DNA from: Paenibacillus riograndensis SBR5
GTDB taxonomy: Bacteria; Bacillota; Bacilli; Paenibacillales; Paenibacillaceae
DNA length: 64,000 bases
Assembly: GCF_000981585.1 (NCBI RefSeq)
Contig: NZ_LN831776.1
Coordinates: 1,503,001-1,567,000, forward strand
Reading direction: 5' to 3'
Every line of letters begins with the position of its first letter. The stretch's first letter is position 1. Below, one piece after another: positions 8,698 through 17,442 of this stretch. A program made the position numbers and the translations under genes. The notes below the pieces were generated by a model, which was not told the DNA's origin, searched no databases, and saw nothing but the letters and a program-made list of their open reading frames with translations.

Positions 8698-9960
8698 CTA
8701 TTTCCGGTTAGCTACCTTATCCCATTCTGTATCGAGCTGCTTCAGGTAGGCGTCGATGTCTTTTTTGTTCAGGAAGCTTTGAATAATCGTATCGACCTTC
8801 ATCGCCCCAGGGATGTAATGGTCGGCAAAATCGGCCAGGTTGCCGGAGGTGAATGCTTCCTTGAAGCCGTCCGTGGAAGGGTCATTCTGAGTTACGCCTT
8901 TCACCGCCGGGAATGCTTTTTGCTCGGTGATGTAGGCCGTTACGTTCTCCGGCTGAAGGAGGAATTCGACGAATTTCTTCGCTTCTTCTTTATGCTTGCT
9001 GTCCTTGGAGATCGTCAGCAGGGTATCCACGCCGGAAATGACCTTGTTTTTTGCGGGATCATTGGTGGCCGGGAAAGGGAACACGCCCAGCTCAAGAGAT
9101 GGATTGGCCTTCATGATTTCGGGGATCGCCCATACACCCTGCAGATACATCGCGGATTCACCCTTGGCGAATGCCGTATTGCCGTCATTGTAGCCCTTGC
9201 CGAAAATGTCCTTCTGGGCAAATTCAGTCAGCTTCAGCTGCTTCTCGGCGATTTCCCGGAAGCTGTCACTGAAGGTCACGCTGCCTTCGGTGCGCTTCTT
9301 GAAGAAATCAGTGCCAAGAATGCTTGGCTCCAGAGAGTTGAAGGGGGTGAGTGAGGTCCAGGAATCCTTCAGCGTCAGGTAGAAGGCATACTTGCCGCTG
9401 TCTTTGAACTTCTGGGCTGCAGCGATGAATTCATCCCAGGTTGTTGGCACGGCTACGTCGGCTTCCTTGAACATTGCTTTGTTATAGATGACACCGCTGG
9501 CATTGGCAGAGAACGGAATGCCGTTCAGTTCGCTTGAACCCGTCAGGTCATTCAGCATTTTGACATAGGCGGGCTGGATAGAGGAAACCAGCGGATCACC
9601 GGTGAAGTCCTCGAACAATCCGCTGGCGGAGAGGGTCTTGTAAGTGTCGGTGGCACCAAGGCCGATCACATCGGGAAGATCCTGTTTAGCGGCGCGGGTC
9701 TTCAGCACCGTTTCGGCATCCGGCGGGTTGATCTGCGAGACAACGATGTCCGGGTTCGCGGCGTTGAATTGGGCGACCAGCTTGTCGAAGGTGGCTTTGG
9801 CTTCCGTCTTGTTCTGGAAGAACTCAATCTTGACCTTCTCACCGGAAGCGGCGTTCCCTCCATCATCGGTAGCAGCGTTGCTCCCGCTATTATTGCCGCA
9901 GGCGCTGAGCAGTGACATAGCCAGCAGGCTTACTGTTACGGGTTTCATTGTTTTTTTCAT
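8698..9960 (-). CDS. oligosaccharide-binding lipoprotein of ABC importer
   Basis: A 420-residue extracellular solute-binding protein (family 1). It carries a lipoprotein signal with lipobox LSAC and Cys21, then a Gly/Asn/Ser linker. The mature fold shows KIEFFQNKTEAKATFDKLVA, ANASGVIYNKAMFKEADV, MYLQGVWAIPEI and KEEAKKFVEFLLQPENVTAY, all typical of sugar-binding proteins. A GGGGGATT ribosome site precedes the ATG. It is the first structural gene after the LacI gene, with a perfect operator palindrome 48 bp upstream of its start, so it is probably sugar-induced. Confidence 0.93.
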   Translation of the reverse strand: MKKTMKPVTVSLLAMSLLSACGNNSGSNAATDDGGNAASGEKVKIEFFQNKTEAKATFDKLVAQFNAANPDIVVSQINPPDAETVLKTRAAKQDLPDVIGLGATDTYKTLSASGLFEDFTGDPLVSSIQPAYVKMLNDLTGSSELNGIPFSANASGVIYNKAMFKEADVAVPTTWDEFIAAAQKFKDSGKYAFYLTLKDSWTSLTPFNSLEPSILGTDFFKKRTEGSVTFSDSFREIAEKQLKLTEFAQKDIFGKGYNDGNTAFAKGESAMYLQGVWAIPEIMKANPSLELGVFPFPATNDPAKNKVISGVDTLLTISKDSKHKEEAKKFVEFLLQPENVTAYITEQKAFPAVKGVTQNDPSTDGFKEAFTSGNLADFADHYIPGAMKVDTIIQSFLNKKDIDAYLKQLDTEWDKVANRK

Positions 9961-10007
9961 GGATGGAATCCCCCTGATTACTGAATTTAGCAGTTTACTG
10001 CCATTTG

Positions 10008-10023
10008 GAGTAAACGTTTACTC
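10008..10023. promoter_or_regulatory. LacI-type operator O1 before the binding-protein gene
   Basis: GAGTAAACGTTTACTC is a perfect 16-bp palindrome with the central CG typical of LacI/GalR-family sites. It lies just upstream of the start of the binding-protein gene. The same core recurs at 11366-11379. Confidence 0.8.
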
Positions 10024-10130
10024 TCTGTCCCTACCAAACTATCCCTGGATTAGATGCCTGTAGATACTGGATTTAACCAGTTGTGATACAGGTTCCTACG
10101 GCAGGATGGTCAACAATCGGACCCTTTAGG

Positions 10131-10146
10131 TTAAGCGTTTACGTTA
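10131..10146. promoter_or_regulatory. LacI-type operator O2 (imperfect)
   Basis: TTAAGCGTTTACGTTA resembles the other sites (GTTTAC half with a CG centre). It lies between the lacI stop and the binding-protein promoter region. It could also be a CcpA site. Confidence 0.5.
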
Positions 10147-10161
10147 TATTGATAAAAAGAC

Positions 10162-11166
10162 TTAGGCAAGTGTTCTCACCGTTTGTCTTTCCACAATCGA
10201 ATGTGCCATGATCCTGTTTGCGGCAATTTCCCCGGTTTCAATCATTCCGATCAGCTTCTCGGAGGCGATCTTTCCCATTTCGTACAGCGGCTGCCGGACC
10301 GTTGTTAGCGGAGGCGTAACCATCTGAGCCGGTTTGAGATCATCATATCCCATGATCGAGATATCCTCGGGAACGTTCAGACCGTGTTTCAGGGCTGAGG
10401 AGAGTGCACCAATGGCCATCTCATCACTGGCTGCAAAGACGGCGGTAACCTCTCCCGCTTTGCGCAATAAGGCTTCCATTGCCCTGCTGCCGCTCTCGAA
10501 TGAAAAGTCTCCATACACAAGACGGCTGCTGTCAAAAGCAATTCCGTTCGCTTCCAGCGCTTTGCGGTAGCCCTGTACTCTGGGAGTCCCGGCGATGGGA
10601 TCGCCTTTGGTTCCGCTGATCATGGCGATTTTACGGTGGCCTTTGGAGATCAGAAATTGGATCGCGTCATAGACCGCCTGGTAATCATCAACCTTCACAT
10701 AGGGCACCTTGGCAAAATCCGTCTGCGAGGAGACAAGAACAACCGGTATCTTCATGCTCTCCAGCACCTCATAGTACTCTTTGCTCAGCACCTCACTGGA
10801 AAAAATAATGCCGTCTACCTGTTTTTCGCGCAGCAGCTGCAAATACTTCATTGTCCGCTTGCCGTCATTATCTGTGTTGCAGACGACTACACTGTAATTG
10901 CTGTCATGGGCGAATTCGTCAATCCCGTGAAGCAGATCGGAAGAGAAGGCGCTGGAAACTTTGGGAAACATCACACCGATAGTCTGTGTCCGCTTGTTGA
11001 TGAGACCGCGGGCGATAGCATTGGGCTGATACCCAAGCTCTTTGATCGCCTGATTCACCTTCTGCTTCGTTTTGTCCGAGTAGCCCGTCAGGTTATTCAG
11101 TACACGGGACACGGTGGCAATGGATACATTTGCTTTCTGGGCGACATCTTTGATCGTAGGATTCAT
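10162..11166 (-). CDS. LacI-family transcriptional regulator
   Basis: A 334-residue repressor. The N-terminal headpiece (TIKDVAQKANVSIATVSRVL, residues 4-23) is the LacI helix-turn-helix, followed by the hinge KELGYQPNAIARGLINKRT. The C-terminal periplasmic-binding-protein-like effector domain includes IGVMFPKVSSAFSSDLLHGI and DGIIFSSEVLS. It sits at the head of the alpha-glucoside operon on the same strand. Four operator-like sites (O1-O4) flank it, so local and autogenous control is likely. Confidence 0.93.
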   Translation of the reverse strand: MNPTIKDVAQKANVSIATVSRVLNNLTGYSDKTKQKVNQAIKELGYQPNAIARGLINKRTQTIGVMFPKVSSAFSSDLLHGIDEFAHDSNYSVVVCNTDNDGKRTMKYLQLLREKQVDGIIFSSEVLSKEYYEVLESMKIPVVLVSSQTDFAKVPYVKVDDYQAVYDAIQFLISKGHRKIAMISGTKGDPIAGTPRVQGYRKALEANGIAFDSSRLVYGDFSFESGSRAMEALLRKAGEVTAVFAASDEMAIGALSSALKHGLNVPEDISIMGYDDLKPAQMVTPPLTTVRQPLYEMGKIASEKLIGMIETGEIAANRIMAHSIVERQTVRTLA

Positions 11167-11211
11167 AAGGCAGTTCCTCGGTTTTCTGTTTCATTCGGAT
11201 TTAAAGTGTAA

Positions 11212-11225
11212 CGTAAACGCTTACG
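11212..11225. promoter_or_regulatory. LacI-type operator O3 upstream of lacI
   Basis: CGTAAACGCTTACG is a 14-bp palindrome with one mismatch, about 45 bp upstream of the lacI start. It fits autoregulation. Confidence 0.65.
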
Positions 11226-11334
11226 CTTACCTGAAATATAAAGGCAAGATATATTTTTGTCAACGGAAAGATTACACAAAAATGAAAAGCAATCGGACAG
11301 ATCCCGTAATCTCTATACAAAATAAGAACAGCGA

Positions 11335-11379
11335 TTGACAAAGAACCGAGAGGGGCCTACGATAAAGTAAACGTTTACT
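11335..11379 (+). promoter_or_regulatory. promoter with LacI-type operator O4
   Basis: TTGACA at 11335-11340, a 17-nt spacer and TACGAT at 11358-11363. It is followed at once by the perfect palindrome AGTAAACGTTTACT at 11366-11379, which would cover the start site. It points right, into the repeat element and the araC gene at 11714. It may therefore link the araC operon to the alpha-glucoside LacI regulator, or produce a short RNA containing the repeat. Confidence 0.55.
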
Positions 11380-11441
11380 CCAAGGTCTGTGGATCATGAA
11401 TTTTCTGCGGAGGACGATATAAATAATGAACCCGATCTAAG

Positions 11442-11660
11442 TATATATAAAGCGAACTTGAAAAACGAACAAAAGGGAAAAGGGTGGAGGGGAAGTTTGG
11501 AACTGGAGGAGCGAATGCGTCCGCCTTTGTCTGCGGATTTCCACCGCGAAGTGCGGGAATAATCAAGAAATCTGCAGATGGGCAGCGGCCGGAAGTCCAA
11601 ACATTCACCGGAGTCCCGACGAAGTCCCTAATGTTAATATCTTAAGTTCACTCTATATAG
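11442..11660 (+). repeat. dispersed element family A, copy 1
   Basis: A 219-bp element ending in inverted repeats: left TATAAAGCGAACTT, right AAGTTCACTCTATA. It is nearly identical to 13832-14093 over its length. Conserved inner parts include GGGGAAGTTTGGAACTGGAG, AAATCTGCAGATGGGCAGCG and AGTCCCGACGAAGTCC. CCGC-GAAGT-GCGG here is CCGC-GAACA-GCGG in copy 2, so the stem is kept while the loop changes. GTTTGGA can also pair with TCCAAAC. No ORF of note. Confidence 0.75.
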
Positions 11661-11713
11661 ATGTTATATGTTACCTTCAGTACATCACATCATACGGACA
11701 AGGAGCCGCACTC

Positions 11714-12661
11714 ATGAGCATATATCTGGAGCTTCCAGATGTGGATAAGCATTTTCCCTTCCGCAGTCTGATTTGTGGAGGGGATGAGCTGTGTTATCCG
11801 CATTGGCATAAGGAAATTGAAATTATATACGTTACTAAGGGAAGACTAAATCTGGGAATAAATGATACCCCGATCCGTATGGAGCAGGGGGAAGTCCAGT
11901 TTATCAACGGCGGGGATGTGCATTATTTTCTTGCATCGCCTGAAAGTGAGCGGGTGGTGATCCAGTTCGACCTGAATCTGTTCCAGGAGGTTGCCGCCCT
12001 GGGAAGCAGCGGCTATTCGCTGCGGGACCTGTTTACCGAGATGGAGCATTCCAGCCCTTCATGGCCTGAGGCAGCTACCGCCAAAGTAATATCGCTGATC
12101 GAGAGCATCTATGAGGAAGATACCCAGCGCCGGGAAGGGTATGCCTATCTGATCAAAGCGAGAATGTTCGAGCTGCTGACGGTTATTTTACGGGAAATTC
12201 CTAAGAATAGAACGCAGCGGCAGCCTAAGTTCTCGGAGGATACGCTGACCCAGTCCAGAGAAACCATGGAGCGCCTGGAGCGGATTTTTGCCTATGTGGA
12301 GCTGCATTACCAGAAGTCGATTTCACTGAACGAGGTGGCCCGCTATATGGGCTTCAGCCCCTATTACTTCACCAAGCTGTTCAAGCGGAATACTGGGATG
12401 ACCTTTGTTGCTTTTTTGAATGAATACCGCCTCAACAAAGCGAAGTGGATTCTGTTAAACGAGGACCTGCCGATGTCCGCTGTGGCGGAAGCTGCGGGGT
12501 TTGGCAGCGTGAAGACCTTTCACCATTTTTTCAAGGAGGCCACGGGGATTTCCCCGCTGAAGTACCATAAGACAATATTCAGGAATAATACAGCAAGAAT
12601 GCAGGAAGAAAGCGCCGGGGCAGATTTGTATGATAGAGATATCAAAACCAGTGGAGGTTAG
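11714..12661 (+). CDS. AraC-family regulator with N-terminal cupin domain
   Basis: A 315-residue regulator. The cupin-type sensor domain (residues 1-100; HWHKEIEIIYVTKGRLNLGI and EQGEVQFINGGDVHYF) probably binds a sugar. The C-terminal double helix-turn-helix spans about residues 195-290 (SLNEVARYMGFSPYYFTKLF and MSAVAEAAGFGSVKTFHHFF). It precedes a dehydrogenase gene whose ribosome site lies inside the araC 3' end, so the two are co-transcribed. It probably activates this dehydrogenase-ThuA-isomerase set. A family A repeat lies between it and the nearest promoter. Confidence 0.93.
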   Translation: MSIYLELPDVDKHFPFRSLICGGDELCYPHWHKEIEIIYVTKGRLNLGINDTPIRMEQGEVQFINGGDVHYFLASPESERVVIQFDLNLFQEVAALGSSGYSLRDLFTEMEHSSPSWPEAATAKVISLIESIYEEDTQRREGYAYLIKARMFELLTVILREIPKNRTQRQPKFSEDTLTQSRETMERLERIFAYVELHYQKSISLNEVARYMGFSPYYFTKLFKRNTGMTFVAFLNEYRLNKAKWILLNEDLPMSAVAEAAGFGSVKTFHHFFKEATGISPLKYHKTIFRNNTARMQEESAGADLYDRDIKTSGG

Positions 12662-12668
12662 GCCAACA

Positions 12669-13745
12669 ATGACGCTAAAGATAGGAATTATCGGCTGCGG
12701 CGGTATCGCCAACGGCAAACATATGCCGGCATTGCAAAAAGTGGAAGGTGCGGTGATGGTGGCATTCTGCGATATCGTGCCTGAACGTGCCGAAAAGGCA
12801 AAAGCAGAGTTTGGAAATGAAAGCGCTGCGGTCTATAACGATTATAAAGAGCTGCTTAAGGATGCAAGTATAGATGTGATTCATGTATGTACGCCGAACA
12901 TTTCCCATGCGGAAATTTCGATCGCTGCTATGGAGGCCGGGAAGCATGTGATGTGCGAGAAGCCTATGGCCAAAACTACTGCGGAAGCCCAGGCGATGAT
13001 TGACGCGTCCGTGCGGACAGGAAAGAAGCTGACTATTGGCTACCAGAACCGCTTCCGGGCGGATTCGGCTTACCTGCACACTGTATGCGAGAATAACGGG
13101 CTTGGAGAAATTTATTATGCCAGAGCCAAGGCTATCCGCCGCCGTGCGGTGCCAACCTGGGGTGTGTTCCTGGATGAGGAAGCGCAGGGCGGCGGGCCGC
13201 TGATCGATATTGGCACCCATGCCCTTGATCTTACCTTGTGGATGATGGACAATTACAAGCCTAAGTATGCTGTAGGCAATGCCTATCACAAGCTGTCCGG
13301 CCGCAAGAACGCCGCCAATGCGTGGGGACCGTGGGACCCGGAAAAATTCACGGTAGAGGACTCGGCGATCGGCTTCATTACGATGGAGAACGGAGCGACT
13401 ATCGTTCTTGAGGCCAGCTGGGCGCTGAATACTCTCGATGTGGGCGAGGCCAGAACGGTGCTCTGCGGTACAGAAGGCGGAGCGGACATGGAGAAGGGCC
13501 TGCGCATCAACGGTGAAGAATACGGCAAAACCTATGAGAAGCATATTGGCCTGGATGCAGCCGGTGTGGATTTCTACGACGGTGCAGGAGACGACCCTGC
13601 GGTGGCTGAAGCGAAGCAGTGGATCGAGAGCATTGTAAATAACACCGAACCGGTCGTGAAGCCGGAGCAGGCGCTGGTGGTTACCCGCATTCTGGAAGCC
13701 ATCTACAAATCGTCCGAAACGGGAATGCCGGTATTTTTTGACTAA
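12669..13745 (+). CDS. Gfo/Idh/MocA-family NAD(P)-dependent sugar dehydrogenase
   Basis: A 358-residue cytosolic oxidoreductase acting on a sugar or inositol derivative. The Rossmann motif is KIGIIGCGGIANGKHMPAL (residues 4-22), and the catalytic Lys sits in the family motif CEKPMAKT near residue 98. GGGPLIDIGTHALDLTLWMM near residue 177 is the C-terminal signature with the catalytic His. The ATG at 12669 follows GTGGAGGT by about 9 bp; an in-frame ATG at 12630 inside araC is less likely. Together with ThuA and a TIM-barrel isomerase it suggests oxidation and isomerisation of an unusual sugar. Confidence 0.92.
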   Translation: MTLKIGIIGCGGIANGKHMPALQKVEGAVMVAFCDIVPERAEKAKAEFGNESAAVYNDYKELLKDASIDVIHVCTPNISHAEISIAAMEAGKHVMCEKPMAKTTAEAQAMIDASVRTGKKLTIGYQNRFRADSAYLHTVCENNGLGEIYYARAKAIRRRAVPTWGVFLDEEAQGGGPLIDIGTHALDLTLWMMDNYKPKYAVGNAYHKLSGRKNAANAWGPWDPEKFTVEDSAIGFITMENGATIVLEASWALNTLDVGEARTVLCGTEGGADMEKGLRINGEEYGKTYEKHIGLDAAGVDFYDGAGDDPAVAEAKQWIESIVNNTEPVVKPEQALVVTRILEAIYKSSETGMPVFFD

Positions 13746-13831
13746 TTATTTTGAACTGGGAAAATTAAGAATAAGAGGGAAAGTGGCAGAGTCACGCCCC
13801 AGCCTGGAATACAAGGATCAGAAGTTCAGTT

Positions 13832-14093
13832 TATATTTATAGAGCGAACTTGAAAAACTAACAAAAGGGAAAGGGGATGGAGGGGAAGTTTGGAACTGGA
13901 GGAGCGAAAGCGTCCGCCTGAAAGCTTTCCGTAGGAAAGCTCGCTATCTTCAGCATAGGCAGTCTGCGGATTTCCACCGCGAACAGCGGTAACAATCAAG
14001 AAATCTGCAGATGGGCAGCGGCCGGAAGTCCAAACATTCTCCGTAGTCCCGACGAAGTCCTTAATGTAAATATCTTAAGTTCACTCTATATAG
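13832..14093 (+). repeat. dispersed element family A, copy 2
   Basis: A 262-bp copy of the element at 11442-11660, in the same orientation. Its ends are better matched: TATAGAGCGAACTT against AAGTTCACTCTATA (13 of 14 positions). It carries about 42 extra bases after GCGTCCGCC, which hold their own hairpin (GAAAGCTTTCC..GGAAAGCT). It separates the dehydrogenase gene from the ThuA gene. Confidence 0.75.
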
Positions 14094-14120
14094 ATTGAGA
14101 CAAACAGGAGAGTGTTCATC

Positions 14121-14852
14121 GTGACCAGAGTAACCGTATGGAATGAATATCGTCATGAACGTCAGGAAGAGCGAATCCGTGAGGTGTACCCGCAGGGCAT
14201 TCATGCCCAGCTGGCATCCTTCCTCAGCGAAGCCGGACTGGATACAGCGACAGCAACGCTGGATGAGCCGGAGCACGGATTAACGGAGGAAGTGCTGAAT
14301 AACACGGATGTGCTGGTATGGTGGGGACACGTCGCCCATCAGGAAGTGAGCGATGAGATCGTGAACCGGGTTCATCAGCGCGTGCTGCAGGGAATGGGGC
14401 TGGTGGTGCTGCATTCAGGGCATATGTCCAAAATCTTCATGAAACTGATGGGCACAAGCTGTGACCTGAAATGGCGCGAAGCCGGGGAAAAAGAGCGCCT
14501 CTGGGTCATGGACCCGAGCCATCCGATTGCCGAAGGCATTGGCGAGTATATTGACCTTGAGCAGGAAGAGATGTACGGGGCACATTTTGATGTTCCGGCA
14601 CCGGAGTCACTGATTTTTGTCGGCTGGTTCGAAGGCGGCAATGTATTCCCGAGCGGATCGACGTACCGGCGCGGCAGCGGGAAGATTTTTTATTTTCAGC
14701 CGGGACATGAGTCCTACCCGACCTATTACAATAAAGAGATTCAACAGGTGATTATCAACGGCGTGAACTGGTGTGCGCCGGCTAAGCGTGATTACCCTGT
14801 GTATGGACACTCCGAGGCGCTGGAGCCAATTAGAGAAAAGGTGGGAGTATAG
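14121..14852 (+). CDS. ThuA-domain protein
   Basis: A 243-residue protein of the ThuA family (glutamine amidotransferase-like fold), linked in other bacteria to trehalose and related disaccharide use. It opens with the family's typical [10 protein letters not shown] and carries [30 protein letters not shown] and [16 protein letters not shown]. The GTG at 14121 is chosen because AGGAG ends 10 bp upstream; an in-frame GTG at 14112 would touch the ribosome site. Its stop abuts the ATG of the isomerase gene. Confidence 0.9.
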   Translation: MTRVTVWNEYRHERQEERIREVYPQGIHAQLASFLSEAGLDTATATLDEPEHGLTEEVLNNTDVLVWWGHVAHQEVSDEIVNRVHQRVLQGMGLVVLHSGHMSKIFMKLMGTSCDLKWREAGEKERLWVMDPSHPIAEGIGEYIDLEQEEMYGAHFDVPAPESLIFVGWFEGGNVFPSGSTYRRGSGKIFYFQPGHESYPTYYNKEIQQVIINGVNWCAPAKRDYPVYGHSEALEPIREKVGV

Positions 14853-15821
14853 ATGAAATTAGGAGTATTTGATCCCGTATTTGGAAGTCTGAGCCTGGAT
14901 GAGATGCTGGATAAAATCGCAGCCGCCGGCCTGAACGCCGTCGAAATCGGCTCGGGCGGAAATCCCGGCAACCCCCATTGTCCTACGGATGAGCTGCTGG
15001 CGAGCGAAGCGGCCCGTAAGGCGTATTTGGAAAAGTTCACGAAACGCGGCATTATGATCAGCGCCTTCAGCTGCCATAACAACCCGATTTCGCCGGATCA
15101 GGAGGAAGCGCGCCAGGGCGATGAGATCCTGCGCAAGTCGATCAAGCTTGCTTCACTGATGGGCGTTGCCGTGGTCAACACCTTCTCGGGCACCGCCGGA
15201 GACAGCGATGAGGCCAAAGCACCGAACTGGCCCGTTACGCCTTGGCCTACAGTATACAGCGATATTTTAACCTGGCAGTGGGAGCACAAGCTGATTCCTT
15301 ACTGGAAAGAAATCGCCCAGCTCGCAGAAGAGCATGGGGTGAAGATTGGCATCGAGCTGCATGGCGGCTTCCTGTGCCATACCCCGTATACGATTCTCAA
15401 GCTGAGAGAAGCAACCGGTCCGGCGATTGGCGCGAATCTGGACCCGAGCCATCTGTGGTGGCAGGGCATTGATCCTGTAGGTGCGATCAAGATTCTGGGC
15501 AAAGCCGGCGCGATCCACCATTTTCATGCCAAAGACACATACCTGGATCAGGACAACATCAACATGTACGGTCTGACAGACATGCAGCCCTATGGCGATG
15601 TGCAGACCCGGGCGTGGACCTTCCGCTCCGTCGGCTGCGGGCACAGCCTGTCCGAATGGTCGAACATTATGAGTGCGCTGCGTACTTACGGCTATGATTA
15701 CGTAGTTAGTATTGAGCACGAAGATCCGCTCATGTCCGTGGACGAAGGCTTCTACCGCGCAGTGACCAACCTGCAGTCAATCCTGATCCGTGAGCAGCCG
15801 CTGGATATGTGGTGGGCGTAA
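14853..15821 (+). CDS. TIM-barrel sugar phosphate isomerase/epimerase
   Basis: A 322-residue AP-endonuclease-2-like TIM-barrel enzyme of the IolE/IolH type. It begins MKLGVFDPVFGSLSLDEMLD; the metal-site parts include VKIGIELHGGF, IGANLDPSHLWWQG, IHHFHAKDTYLD and YVVSIEHEDPLMS, giving Glu, Asp/His, His and Glu ligands. It probably interconverts keto-sugars made by the neighbouring dehydrogenase. The start codon directly follows the ThuA stop, and GGTGGGAG at about 14839-14846 is the ribosome site. A strong terminator ends the operon. Confidence 0.9.
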   Translation: MKLGVFDPVFGSLSLDEMLDKIAAAGLNAVEIGSGGNPGNPHCPTDELLASEAARKAYLEKFTKRGIMISAFSCHNNPISPDQEEARQGDEILRKSIKLASLMGVAVVNTFSGTAGDSDEAKAPNWPVTPWPTVYSDILTWQWEHKLIPYWKEIAQLAEEHGVKIGIELHGGFLCHTPYTILKLREATGPAIGANLDPSHLWWQGIDPVGAIKILGKAGAIHHFHAKDTYLDQDNINMYGLTDMQPYGDVQTRAWTFRSVGCGHSLSEWSNIMSALRTYGYDYVVSIEHEDPLMSVDEGFYRAVTNLQSILIREQPLDMWWA

Positions 15822-15853
15822 GGGGAACAACAACTGCATTGGTGAAAAATTCA

Positions 15854-15899
15854 AAAGCCATCATCGGCCTACAATTTCGTAGGCCGTGATGGCTTTTTC
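15854..15899 (+). terminator. intrinsic terminator
   Basis: AAAGCCATCA-t-CGGCCTAC and GTAGGCCG-t-GATGGCTTT form a long stem with loop AATTTC and a T-run. It ends the dehydrogenase/ThuA/isomerase operon. Confidence 0.92.
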
Positions 15900-15991
15900 T
15901 TTGTTTGTGTGCCCTGATAAGCACGGATGTTCTAGCCGGTGCAAGTCCTGGCGCGGGAGGGGCCTAAGAGAAAGTAACTCCGACCGCGCCG

Positions 15992-16141
15992 GAAACGTGC
16001 TGCTGGGCGAAATGAGAGGTATAAATACCTCTTATTGGGCAGCAAACGTGCTGCTGGGCGAAATGAGAGGTATAAATACCTCTGATCTGGTGGAAAACGG
16101 CCCACTGGACGAAATGAGAGGTATAAATACCTCTGATCTCA
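15992..16141 (+). repeat. three 51-bp tandem units with palindromic core (family E)
   Basis: The palindrome AGAGGTATAAATACCTCT occurs exactly at 16015, 16066 and 16117, each preceded by CGAAATG. The flanking part (AAACGTGCTGCTGGGCGAAA in units 1 and 2) diverges in unit 3. The rest of 15900-16337 holds no gene I can support; it ends in a C/T-rich stretch. Confidence 0.8.
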
Positions 16142-16337
16142 TCATAATCGCGTTACCGGAAATGCGGCTCATGAAGCGCAGCGGCCGGTTGTTCATGCAG
16201 TATGCCGCGCCAGTCTCCGGCTCCGCTTACCCTCTTGCCCCGTTTGCCTGCTTGCCCACTTGCTCCGTTTGCACCGCCTCCCCTGCTTCCTCCGTCTCCC
16301 CTGCTTTCCCTACTTTATCAGCTCATCCACCCTTGCT

Positions 16338-16847
16338 TTACTGGTGCTTGTAATAAATCACCGTTGCGGACATTTCCCCATCGCTATTGATTACATAGTC
16401 CGGGATTTTGCCCACTTCCACAAATCCGCGTGACTGATAGAGCAGATTGGAGGGATCGCCCTCACGTGTATCCAGCACGAGCAGTGTCCGGCCACCCGCC
16501 ACCGCTGCCTGCTCCGCAGTCTCCATGAGCATGCGGGCAATGCCTTTGCGGCGGTGCTCCGGATGCACCATCAGCTTGGCGATTTCCGCCCGGTGCGGGG
16601 AGTTCGGCTTGGATTCCGGGTGCAGCTGCACCGTGCCAACAATACTGTCTCCCTCCTGAGCCACCCAGAGCAGGACGCCAGGGGCCAGTACTCCCCGCCA
16701 ATAGGCTTCCGCTTCCTCTGCTGCAAGCGGAGACAGGAAGCCGATGGAGGCACCGTCCGCAACAACATCTATGATCAGCGTGTTCAACTGCTGTATAATC
16801 TCCGGTTGTAATTCCTCAAGCCGCTTAATGGTAATTTCATGGTTCAT
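16338..16847 (-). CDS. GNAT-family N-acetyltransferase
   Basis: A 169-residue acetyl-CoA-dependent acetyltransferase. The acetyl-CoA-binding motif is HPEHRRKGIARMLMETAEQA near residues 98-117, with the beta-bulge strand GTVQLH and the tail LYQSRGFVEVGKIPDYVIN. The ATG at 16847 follows AAGGGAGAC, while a longer in-frame ORF to 16928 has no ribosome site. Substrate unknown. The gene stands alone between repeats. Confidence 0.88.
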   Translation of the reverse strand: MNHEITIKRLEELQPEIIQQLNTLIIDVVADGASIGFLSPLAAEEAEAYWRGVLAPGVLLWVAQEGDSIVGTVQLHPESKPNSPHRAEIAKLMVHPEHRRKGIARMLMETAEQAAVAGGRTLLVLDTREGDPSNLLYQSRGFVEVGKIPDYVINSDGEMSATVIYYKHQ

Positions 16848-16960
16848 CAGCAAGTCTCCCTTTCGTAATTTGAACTTAAAAAAAGTAGGAATGGAAGCTA
16901 AACAGGCCAATTCAGATGCGGATGCCAATGAGAGTCTCTTTCAAATTAGGTCAGAACTCT

Positions 16961-17215
16961 CATTCTATTGCATTTTCTGCAGCAGATGACCCCATATATC
17001 GGTCAAAAAGCTCAATCTATTGCACTCTGTACATTAGAATCTACTAGAAAAGCTGTTTTTGACTCCAAAACCGGAAATCTGTTGCACGAAATACAGCAGA
17101 ATGCGATTCGTAGCCGGGACACTGAGCGTTCTGTTGCACAAAGTACAGTCATGCAAAAAATCCGCTTTTGTTATTCCAAATAAAGACTACGAATTTCAAG
17201 TTTAAACTATATAGT
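16961..17215 (+). repeat. dispersed element family B, copy 1
   Basis: About 255 bp made of regularly spaced units with a TTGCA-n-TGCAR core: TCTATTGCACTCTGTACATT, CTGTTGCACGAAATACAGCA and CTGTTGCACAAAGTACAGTC. The right end is TTTCAAGTTTAAACTATATA. An inverted copy lies at 44695-44943. The rest of the 16848-17442 gap shows no gene. Confidence 0.7.
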
Positions 17216-17442
17216 GTCTTTTTTTATTATAGCCATGTGATGAAAGTTTACAAATTGAAAATAAAAAAGATATTTTCATGGAACGTAGATGTTAAATATA
17301 AAGCCTTGACTGCCAAGGGATTCACTGCTTCGAGGTGCTGCAGCCAGGGATGTTGTGAGCAATTAATGCTTCATTTTCCAATGCAGCACGGCGCATAATC
17401 CATTATACTAAATGAAAAATTCAGCCGGGGGAAGTGAAACGG

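Noticed and set aside
10008..10023. Reading this palindrome as a CcpA (cre) site only
   Set aside because: It overlaps the cre pattern, but the perfect repeat, its recurrence around lacI and the local regulator fit a dedicated LacI operator better; dual use stays possible.
11442..14093. Composite transposon formed by the two family A copies
   Set aside because: The copies are short, in the same orientation and without a transposase; the genes between them look native to the operon.
15992..16141. Possible small CRISPR array
   Set aside because: The three units are tandem copies with similar spacers, and no cas genes are present.
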